The translations under genes were made by a program, and so were the position numbers. The notes beneath the pieces are model-generated. The model had not been told where the DNA came from, did no database searches, and was given only the letters and a program-made list of their open reading frames with translations. Shown piece after piece: positions 1 through 5,246 of a DNA stretch of 6,804 bases. Every line of letters starts with the position of its first letter. The first letter of the stretch is position 1. Origin of the DNA: Candidatus Pacearchaeota archaeon (lineage in GTDB: Archaea > Nanoarchaeota > Nanoarchaeia > Pacearchaeales > GW2011-AR1); the NCBI GenBank assembly GCA_002686195.1, contig NZAS01000114.1, positions 6,564-13,367 of the forward strand, given 5' to 3'.

Positions 1-1
1 T

Positions 2-2842
2 GGCCCAGTAACATGTCCAGAGTGTGAAATATGGGATCCTATTACTAACAGTTGTATAAGAGATCCACAATATAAGTGCCCTACGGAAGTTTTCTGTTTT
101 AACCATCCCGTTACAGGCGAGTCAGTGTGGGTTCAGTGTAGTGAAAGTGACACATGGGCTGATACCTGCGAGGATCAGGTCTATGGAGCTAGTCATTGCT
201 GTAAACAAGAGCCTTGTCCTGAATATGATGATGATGGCCCACCAACATACCCAGGAGGACCAAGAACGCCAGGACCAACAGGACCAACAACACCAGGTCC
301 AGCAGGCCCACCAACATTCCCAGGAGCACCAGGGCCAACAACACCAGGACCAGTAGTTCCAACAACACCAGGACCACCAGGCCCACCAACATTCCCAGGA
401 GCACCAGGGCCAACAACACCAGGACCAGTAGTTCCAACAACACCAGGACCACCAGGCCCACCAACATACCCAGGAGGACCAAGAACGCCAGGACCAGCAG
501 GTCCGCTTACGGGTGGTTCAACAAAGCAATATAAATGTACTGGTTGTGAAGTTTCTAATGGTCTCCCAAAAGATGGATCCCAGGGATATCCATGCAAGCG
601 TGGAAATTTCCCCTGCCCTCATAGACATTGGTGCTACCAACATCCAGTGACTGGTGAGCAAGTATTTGTTAAATGTAGCGAGTGTTATTCGGAACACATG
701 ACATGTAAAAAGCAGGGAGGATACCCAAGTGGAAAGTGCTGCTGCCCAAGCTTGTGCGAACCTTATTCTTGGTTAGCGGGGGAAGTTGCCGGAGTTGGCC
801 TGGGGCCTGGGGATGTGGTACCCCCTTTGGATGTACCTCAAGGTCCCGTAACAGGTGGGACAGCTACTACAACCTCTCAGACTGATAGAGGAAAAAAACT
901 TATGCACTGGTCTAACCAAGGATTATTGTTCAAACAAGTAATAGCTCCAGATTCTACTATGGGGCGAGTCGATGGTTATGGAGCAGGAACAGAAACAAGA
1001 TATGAGGAGAGATCTCAAACCTTAAATCTCATTGGTAACCCGGCTGGTGTGGGGGAAACTAGATCACCTAATAACCCAAGAATACCAATATCAAAATTAT
1101 ATAATGAAGATGTAACATTCTTTGGTGAATCTCCTGATACTACTCCAAAATTTATTTCTAATAAATTTAAAGGTAATCCAAAGTTAGATGTTTTCCTAGC
1201 TGATTACATTGATGAGGATTTTTATAAAATAATTCAACAAGGAATGACAGATAAAAACTTTACATTTGGGCCTATTTCAAAAGTAACTAATGAAAAAATA
1301 TTAGCAAGCTTAAAACCTCATATCGCTACAGCTATTAAGGAGTTAAAAGCTTTAAATGGTATTGACCAAAGCATAGATGCTGTAATTTTACATGGAATAA
1401 TGCGGAGGGCTTTAAATGGGGACTTAGAAAAATGGGATCCAACTCCGTTCCTAAATATTCCTCAACCAGATGATCTTCAAATTGTACTAGGAAATGATAC
1501 TGAGTTTAATTTACTATTTGCCTTAGACTACATATTAAATTATGCACCAAAATTAGATCCAGATACATATGAAAATTTAACTGATAAATCCTTAATAAAA
1601 ATGTATTGGGAACTAGACAAAAATATTGGAACTTACTTATCAGTACAACATAATGATGGTAGTACAGGAAAACTATATTTTGATGATGATGGAAGTGTGT
1701 CTATCACCTCTGTTAGTGGTACTGCTAGACGAGTAACAAAATCCCACCTAGCTGGGTATACTTTACCAGTTAGTGGCGCTGATGGTACAGAAAGGAGGAT
1801 CAGGTTAGGGAATGAGGAAGATCATACTTATGGTATGACCCTACCTCTTAAACAAACTATTAGTGAAATTATTTCCAACACTGGTGAATCTAGTAATCTT
1901 ACGCAAACTACCTTCAGAGTTTCAGGTACTTCATCAATTGAATTTAATTATTCTACTGATGACGCATATCCTGAGTTCTTTGTTTTTGCTGTTGATGGTT
2001 CAAGTTATCAGTCCTCTGCTGAAGGAAATTTTACAAAGAGAATTCAAATAGATTATAATTTAAAAACATCTACTAATGATATAAATGAAATTTACGAATT
2101 TGTTTCAAACTTTAGAGGAAAAGGCGTAGACTTTACTGATCCAATAGTATCTTATTTTTCTAGCACAGGAAAAATAACATCGGAGCAGGTAAACTTTACC
2201 ACAGATTTCTTTGGAAATAAAGATGACAAAAATATGCCAATAGTTTCAGAGGATATTCCTCCTATAATTTGGTTCTTTATTACTGATAAACCTCAATACA
2301 ATCCTGGCGCGGTCACATCGAAATTAGATATAAATTTAAATAATGCTTATGTTCGTACTTTAGATTATACCACTCCCTTTGATCCATTTTTGGTTCACAC
2401 TAAGGTACATCAATTTATGAACTTTAGTAGTGTACTTCCTGGCGTTGATCTTGATGGGGTGGATGACGCTTGGGGGCTTCATGGAGTCTATGATCCAAGT
2501 AATACACCATTAAAGGATTTCACAACATCATCTAATCCTACTTTACCTAAGAGCCCTCTTCGTGTCTTTAAAGAAACTATGGATTTGTTACAAGCTAACT
2601 ATACATTAGAAATAGATAATGATGGAACTCCTATGCTAACTTTGTTCGATGTAATTAGTAGAATGCCAGGGTCATCAGCACAGGCATTTTATTCTTTTGT
2701 TGGTAAGCCATTCCTTAATAAAATAATTACCGGCTTTTTTGGGGTAAAATTCTTTAAGGTTTCTAAAAATGCTGTTATAACTACAGGACTAAAAACTCTA
2801 ACAGGAACTGAAGTTTCCCAATATACTAAGAGGGCCAATTGA
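2..2842 (+). CDS. Large cysteine-rich, Pro/Gly-repeat phage structural protein (5' end missing), probable tail spike or adhesin
   Basis: The reading frame is open from base 2 to the TGA at 2840-2842, giving at least 946 residues, so the true start lies left of the window. The GTG at 125 is internal: the 41 codons before it encode part of a conserved cysteine module. Counting from base 2, residues 5-72 form a first Cys-rich module, 79-167 a Pro/Gly-rich repeat linker and 179-252 a second Cys-rich module. From about residue 290 to the end there is a long region, rich in Thr, Ser, Asn and Asp, with few Cys and no family I recognise. I see no transmembrane segment. The disulfide-rich modules and collagen-like linker suggest an exposed extracellular part of a virion, such as a fibre, spike or head decoration. 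The gene overlaps the downstream PAAR gene by four bases, so the two are probably translated together and may act in one tail complex. The structural role is inferred from context and composition, not from a recognised family. Confidence 0.8.
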   Translation, partial: GPVTCPECEIWDPITNSCIRDPQYKCPTEVFCFNHPVTGESVWVQCSESDTWADTCEDQVYGASHCCKQEPCPEYDDDGPPTYPGGPRTPGPTGPTTPGPAGPPTFPGAPGPTTPGPVVPTTPGPPGPPTFPGAPGPTTPGPVVPTTPGPPGPPTYPGGPRTPGPAGPLTGGSTKQYKCTGCEVSNGLPKDGSQGYPCKRGNFPCPHRHWCYQHPVTGEQVFVKCSECYSEHMTCKKQGGYPSGKCCCPSLCEPYSWLAGEVAGVGLGPGDVVPPLDVPQGPVTGGTATTTSQTDRGKKLMHWSNQGLLFKQVIAPDSTMGRVDGYGAGTETRYEERSQTLNLIGNPAGVGETRSPNNPRIPISKLYNEDVTFFGESPDTTPKFISNKFKGNPKLDVFLADYIDEDFYKIIQQGMTDKNFTFGPISKVTNEKILASLKPHIATAIKELKALNGIDQSIDAVILHGIMRRALNGDLEKWDPTPFLNIPQPDDLQIVLGNDTEFNLLFALDYILNYAPKLDPDTYENLTDKSLIKMYWELDKNIGTYLSVQHNDGSTGKLYFDDDGSVSITSVSGTARRVTKSHLAGYTLPVSGADGTERRIRLGNEEDHTYGMTLPLKQTISEIISNTGESSNLTQTTFRVSGTSSIEFNYSTDDAYPEFFVFAVDGSSYQSSAEGNFTKRIQIDYNLKTSTNDINEIYEFVSNFRGKGVDFTDPIVSYFSSTGKITSEQVNFTTDFFGNKDDKNMPIVSEDIPPIIWFFITDKPQYNPGAVTSKLDINLNNAYVRTLDYTTPFDPFLVHTKVHQFMNFSSVLPGVDLDGVDDAWGLHGVYDPSNTPLKDFTTSSNPTLPKSPLRVFKETMDLLQANYTLEIDNDGTPMLTLFDVISRMPGSSAQAFYSFVGKPFLNKIITGFFGVKFFKVSKNAVITTGLKTLTGTEVSQYTKRAN
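14..217 (+). other. Cysteine-rich module 1 (protein domain)
   Basis: About 68 residues with ten cysteines: a C-P-E-C-E opening, a central [10 protein letters not shown] segment, then C-S-E, a T-C, and a closing C-C with a later P-C. The same order of landmarks appears in module 2 (536-757), so this is one copy of a repeated domain. The cysteine density suggests disulfides formed outside the cell, or metal binding. I do not recognise the family. Confidence 0.7.
236..501 (+). repeat. Pro/Gly-rich coding tandem repeat, A-B-B-A layout
   Basis: Two 75-bp units (305-379 and 380-454) are identical base for base as I read them, each encoding 25 residues beginning [10 protein letters not shown]. They are flanked by two copies of a related 47-bp element (236-282 and 455-501), which differ at one base (the A/G in ACAGG versus GCAGG) and encode [10 protein letters not shown]. 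The first unit, from 236 to the start of the first B, is 69 bp. Every unit length is a multiple of three, so copy changes keep the frame. The protein pattern is collagen-like but not a strict Gly-X-Y repeat, so a true collagen triple helix is uncertain. An extended Pro-rich stalk or linker is the safer reading. Confidence 0.93.
536..757 (+). other. Cysteine-rich module 2 (protein domain)
   Basis: About 74 residues with twelve cysteines. It begins C-T-G-C-E, contains [11 protein letters not shown], then K-C-S-E-C and M-T-C, and ends G-K-C-C-C-P-S-L-C. It aligns by eye with module 1 around the shared H-P-V-T-G-E-x-V-x-V-x-C-S-E core and the CC...PC ending. The two copies have diverged at DNA level, unlike the nearly perfect repeats between them, so the module duplication appears older than the linker expansion. 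Confidence 0.7.
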
Positions 2843-3681
2843 CGAAAAAAATTATAAGAAAGGGTACTGACCCATCTCAAGGTCATTGCTGGCCACCAGG
2901 ATTACCCGTAGAGGGTAGCCCTGATACTTATGTTAATGGTCAAGCAGTTGTTAGGGTGACCGATAATTATTCTACGCATCCTGGCCCGTGTGATTTGATA
3001 CCTCCTCATGCGATGTTGCATGCGACTACTGGATCTACTGCCGTTTTTGTTAATAACCTACCTGTACATAGGGATGGCGATCAAATTTTTTGTGGGGATG
3101 CTGCGGATAATGGATCAGAAGATACTTTTGCTGGAGATTCAACGGGAAGCCTTGCTTTTACTTCGCTTCCTCCAACTTTGGTTGAAATCTTTGGGGTACC
3201 AAAATATAGTGTTGATGGTGACGAGATAGGATATGTAGTTCATCCGACCACGATTACTTATGCTCCTGAACCTTATGAGATGGAATATAAAAGTATTCAT
3301 GATTTAGATTTAGGTTCTGATTGTCAGAAAAAATATAAGGGCTCCCTTGGCCATTTCCCACCAGTACTGGAGGCAGATATTGTAGAGGAACTAACAGGTA
3401 AGGTGGTGGGTAAGTTTAAAGGTTGTCCAGAACCTCCATATCCCCCAGGGTATCCATGTACAAATAGCCCTATCCCTCTTCAAACACAAAAGGGAACTTG
3501 GAAAATCGTTGGACAAGCTTGGAGCCTAAAGATTCACCCAGATACTGGAGTTATTACTGGCACACCTAAGTGTCAGGGTGACACTGATGTACCCACCTGG
3601 GTTATTATAAAGGTTGAATGTATTGATTCTATGAATAGATATGCTACAGGAGAAGCAAAAATTCATGGAAATAAAATATAG
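2839..3681 (+). CDS. PAAR-domain protein with C-terminal Ig-like module (tail spike tip)
   Basis: A 280-residue protein. PAAR proteins form a zinc-stabilised cone that sharpens the spike of contractile phage tails (T4 gp5.4) and type VI secretion systems. Residues 9-100 show the pattern: G-H-C-W-P-P-G near 15-21, V-N-G-Q-A-V-V-R-V-T-D at 32-42, H47 and C51, then V-F-V-N-N-L-P-V-H-R-D-G-D at 69-81 and F-C-G at 84-86. H16, H47, H77 and C85 are plausible zinc ligands. Residues about 225-277 contain L-K-I-H-P-D-T-G-V-I-T-G-T-P, typical of putative Ig (He_PIG) domains. The middle (105-220) is unassigned. The start is TTG at 2839, within the TTGA overlap with the preceding stop; AAGAGGG at 2828-2834 is a suitable ribosome binding site, and the first internal ATG is residue 59, inside the domain. 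The protein is longer than minimal PAAR tips of about 100 residues. Its stop is directly followed by coding-like sequence in another frame, so the natural C-terminus may be longer. Confidence 0.85.
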   Translation: MTKKIIRKGTDPSQGHCWPPGLPVEGSPDTYVNGQAVVRVTDNYSTHPGPCDLIPPHAMLHATTGSTAVFVNNLPVHRDGDQIFCGDAADNGSEDTFAGDSTGSLAFTSLPPTLVEIFGVPKYSVDGDEIGYVVHPTTITYAPEPYEMEYKSIHDLDLGSDCQKKYKGSLGHFPPVLEADIVEELTGKVVGKFKGCPEPPYPPGYPCTNSPIPLQTQKGTWKIVGQAWSLKIHPDTGVITGTPKCQGDTDVPTWVIIKVECIDSMNRYATGEAKIHGNKI

Positions 3682-3767
3682 GTGGCTTAGGCGGAATAGG
3701 GTTTGGGGACTGGTGGGGTCCTCCAAAGGTTGGTGATACTCCTGTGGGACCAACCCCCCCATTCTAG
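3675..3767 (+). pseudogene. Possible frame-displaced C-terminal tail of the PAAR protein
   Basis: In the frame starting at 3675, the 28 codons from 3681 to the TAG at 3765-3767 read as a Gly/Pro/Trp-rich peptide: G-G-L-G-G-I-G-F-G-D-W-W-G-P-P-K, then V-G-D-T-P-V-G-P-T-P-P-F. No start codon is suitably placed, so it is not an independent gene. One extra A in the AAAA run at 3673-3676 would join it to the PAAR frame and bypass the TAG at 3679-3681. It could be a real one-base deletion, a homopolymer sequencing error, recoding, or chance. I see no classic slippery heptamer at the junction, and a -1 slip upstream of it would meet the TAA at 3672-3674. Confidence 0.4.
3728..3755 (+). other. Perfect 7-bp inverted repeat (hairpin)
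   Basis: GGTTGGT at 3728-3734 pairs perfectly with ACCAACC at 3749-3755 around a 14-base loop. No T-tract follows (a C-run does), so it does not fit an intrinsic terminator. It lies just after the PAAR stop and could protect an mRNA end, or arise only from the Gly/Pro codons of the displaced tail. Confidence 0.4.
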
Positions 3768-3780
3768 TCTAAGCAAAAAA

Positions 3781-3789
3781 TATAATAAA
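3781..3789 (+). promoter_or_regulatory. Candidate (late) promoter element TATAATAAA
   Basis: TATAAT at 3781-3786 matches the bacterial -10 consensus, and the longer TATAATAAA resembles the TATAAATA late-promoter box of T4-like phages. No -35 hexamer is visible at the expected distance (3759-3764 reads CCATTC), which would be consistent with a T4-type late promoter. It lies about 75 bases upstream of the first head-cassette gene. Such AT-rich strings occur by chance in this composition. Confidence 0.35.
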
Positions 3790-3852
3790 GTTAGTCTTTT
3801 TGTGTAAGATGCCTAACTAATGTAGAAAAAGATTGCAAGATCTTATCGAAAC

Positions 3853-3857
3853 GGAGA
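3853..3857 (+). promoter_or_regulatory. Ribosome binding site (GGAGA) of the acidic core protein gene
   Basis: GGAGA lies seven bases before the ATG at 3865. It is one of the clearest Shine-Dalgarno sites in the window and fixes the start of this gene, which has no upstream gene to couple to. Confidence 0.7.
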
Positions 3858-3864
3858 AATAATT

Positions 3865-4284
3865 ATGGAAATTAAAGTAGAAGACGATTTTCGTCAGCAA
3901 CTTATGGAACAAGCTGCTTGGTCCAAGGTTGGGGTTGCCCCTGCCGGGAATTCTGAGGCAAAAGTTGTAGAAGAAAGTAATGATGGTGGCGACAAATGCG
4001 CCCCACCAGCAGCAGTTTCAGAAGAAGAAGCCGCTGAAGGTCATGTTTGTCCTTTGTGTGAATCTTACCTAGAGGAAGAGCTTTCTGAAGAAATGATCAG
4101 CGAACATCTTGATTATGTTTTTGAACTAATCGCGGAAAGCGAAGATAGTTTGGAAGAAGATGGCGACGATCTTGAAGGTGCTCTGGCAAACTTGTCTGAA
4201 GAAGAACTAGATGAACTAGAAACTCTTCTGGACAAAGTACTTCTAGACGAAGAATCTGACGAAGAATCATTTGACGAATACTAA
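3865..4284 (+). CDS. Highly acidic small protein, possible prohead core (gp67-position) protein with CxxC motif
   Basis: A 139-residue protein with about 47 Asp/Glu against 6 Lys/Arg, giving a net charge near -41. The acidic residues dominate from residue 66 to the end (S-E-E-E-L-D-E-L-E, then D-E-E-S-D-E-E-S-F). Residues 60-65 read H-V-C-P-L-C, and H81 follows in I-S-E-H-L-D-Y-V-F; H60, C62, C65 and H81 could bind zinc, though the spacing matches no finger class I can name. It is the first gene of the head cassette, three genes before the protease, roughly where T4 encodes the acidic prohead core protein gp67. The match rests on position and charge, not on sequence similarity I can show. F-E-L-I-A-E-S at 86-92 contains a possible [L/I]-x-E protease site (I-A-E|S). 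A structural core or scaffold role is likely but not proven. Confidence 0.75.
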   Translation: MEIKVEDDFRQQLMEQAAWSKVGVAPAGNSEAKVVEESNDGGDKCAPPAAVSEEEAAEGHVCPLCESYLEEELSEEMISEHLDYVFELIAESEDSLEEDGDDLEGALANLSEEELDELETLLDKVLLDEESDEESFDEY

Positions 4285-4293
4285 TTTCTCTCA

Positions 4294-4887
4294 ATGGCAA
4301 AGTCTGTAGGGTCCATTGCTGAGGATATTATTCGTCAAGAGATTGCGGATATTCAGGAAGGAAAGGTTGCACACCAACCTGGCCTGCCTCAAAGTGCGCC
4401 CAAAGACCAGTTAGATATTTCTAATGTAGAAGTTCCAGCTAGTTTTATGAAGCGGATTTTGAATGAATCTGTTGAAGAGGATGCACTTACAGAGCCAAGT
4501 AATTGGAAAAAGGATGACCTTATTGTAGATCCTCAATTAGATCCTAGTCGTAACCTTTTTGGAAATGATCGTGGAAACACTGAAGTAGCTAATGAATTAC
4601 TTCAGCGTTTTCAAAGTTTACTACAAGAAGCTGAACAACTCATTTCTGAAATGACCACTGTAGGAATGCTTGGAGTTAATCTAGGTGGTCCTCAAAAGAA
4701 AAAGAAGAGAAAAGGAAAGAAAAAGAAGTCTTCTTCTTCTAGGTATGCTTTTGAACAAGTTATTCGGGAGAGGGCTAAAGAAGTTAATCCTTGGGCAGTT
4801 TGTCACTCATCAACGGGACCAGAAAAAAGCGCATCCTTTGAACGGTGTGTCAAGCATATTAAGGGTAAGCATGGTATAAAGAAATGA
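4294..4887 (+). CDS. Head-cassette protein with lysine cluster and C-terminal NPWAVC motif
   Basis: A 197-residue protein of unproven function. Residues 1-23 look helical and amphipathic (S-I-A-E-D-I-I-R-Q-E-I-A-D-I). Residues 55-59 read I-L-N-E-S, fitting a T4 gp21-type cleavage site (L-N-E|S). Residues 96-120 form a likely coiled coil or long helix (E-L-L-Q-R-F-Q-S-L-L-Q-E-A-E-Q-L). A lysine cluster follows at 135-145 (K-K-K-K-R-K-G-K-K-K-K), then a Ser run. The C-terminal 45 residues contain N-P-W-A-V-C at 165-170, then H-S-S-T-G-P and F-E-R-C-V-K. From memory, similar NPWAVC-type tails occur in other phage and viral proteins of unknown role. The start is ATG 4294, nine bases after the preceding stop; no Shine-Dalgarno is visible, so translation may depend on reinitiation. 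The gene overlaps the next by ATGA. Cleavage after E58 would leave the basic C-terminal part as the mature form; this is inference. Confidence 0.75.
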   Translation: MAKSVGSIAEDIIRQEIADIQEGKVAHQPGLPQSAPKDQLDISNVEVPASFMKRILNESVEEDALTEPSNWKKDDLIVDPQLDPSRNLFGNDRGNTEVANELLQRFQSLLQEAEQLISEMTTVGMLGVNLGGPQKKKKRKGKKKKSSSSRYAFEQVIRERAKEVNPWAVCHSSTGPEKSASFERCVKHIKGKHGIKK

Positions 4888-5246
4888 ATATTGTAGAAGC
4901 CATTCAAATTTTAGACGAAGGGCAGGAAAAGCCAAAAGAAAAAACTAAAGCTCAGAAGTCTAGGGTTAAAGTTTATCCTACAATAGATAAAGCTCTAAAA
5001 TCTGGATCACCATATGGAACAATTTTTTCAACTAAGGGGGCTGACAGGTTATATGTTGTTACCAAGCCCACTTGGGGAAAGAAAAGTAAGTCTGGGGGGA
5101 AAACAAAAGTTGCAAAAGGATTTACCCCAGGCTCAGCTACACCGTCCGCCAAATGGACCAGTGTAAAGGCTTATGCAGTAAGAACCATGAAGAAGCACGG
5201 TTCGCAGAAGTCTAGTAAATTTAGAAAGTATAAGGAACACAAATAA
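4884..5246 (+). CDS. Small lysine-rich head-cassette protein with N-terminal ILDE|G site
   Basis: A 120-residue, strongly basic protein with about 29 Lys/Arg against 8 Asp/Glu. The N-terminus, M-N-I-V-E-A-I-Q-I-L-D-E-G, looks like a short propeptide: L10-D11-E12|G13 fits the [L/I]-x-E rule of T4 gp21 cleavage. Residues 28-64 have alternating hydrophobic residues suggesting a small beta-fold (V-K-V-Y-P-T-I-D-K-A-L, then L-Y-V-V-T-K-P-T-W). The rest is Lys/Ser/Gly-rich and ends in K-Y-K-E-H-K. I do not recognise the family. It lies just before the protease, where T4 has core gene 68, but I can claim no similarity to gp68. ATG 4884 overlaps the previous stop (ATGA), and its stop overlaps the protease start (TAATG), so the three genes are probably translationally coupled. 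Possible roles are a core protein or a DNA-binding internal head protein. Confidence 0.75.
   Translation: MNIVEAIQILDEGQEKPKEKTKAQKSRVKVYPTIDKALKSGSPYGTIFSTKGADRLYVVTKPTWGKKSKSGGKTKVAKGFTPGSATPSAKWTSVKAYAVRTMKKHGSQKSSKFRKYKEHK
5232..5237 (+). promoter_or_regulatory. Ribosome binding site (AAGGAA) supporting the protease start at 5246
   Basis: AAGGAA ends eight bases before the ATG at 5246. This favours ATG 5246 over the in-frame ATG at 5267 (residue 8), which has only weak purines upstream. Confidence 0.55.

Larger units (their letters stand above)
3682..3864 (+). other. 183-bp gap between the PAAR gene and the head cassette
   Basis: This is the only sizeable break in the window. Its first half holds the displaced Gly/Pro coding stretch and the 7-bp hairpin. 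Its AT-rich second half holds TATAATAAA at 3781-3789, a weak 6-bp inverted repeat (AGTTAG at 3789-3794 with CTAACT at 3813-3818, 18-base loop), and the ribosome binding site for the next gene. I see no convincing intrinsic terminator or RNA gene. The position, between tail-like and head-like genes, suits a transcription boundary. Confidence 0.7.

Noticed and set aside
125..127. GTG as the start of the first gene
   Set aside because: The frame is open back to base 2 and the upstream codons contain the first half of cysteine module 1, so the GTG is an internal valine.
236..501. CRISPR-like or non-coding direct repeats
   Set aside because: The units are contiguous without spacers, are multiples of three and keep one open protein frame.
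193..597. Minus-strand 134-codon open frame, Gly/Val/Pro-rich and collagen-like
   Set aside because: It is the complement of the Pro/Gly repeat. Repeats of CCA and GGA codons read as Gly/Pro/Val on either strand, and the plus-strand frame continues far beyond on both sides.
3728..3760. Hairpin as an intrinsic terminator
   Set aside because: The 7-bp stem is perfect but is followed by a C-run, not T residues, and has a 14-base loop.
3526..3762. Minus-strand 78-codon open frame across the end of the PAAR gene and the gap
   Set aside because: Most of it overlaps the Ig-like part of the PAAR protein, no ribosome binding site or domain is seen, and it would be the only minus-strand gene.
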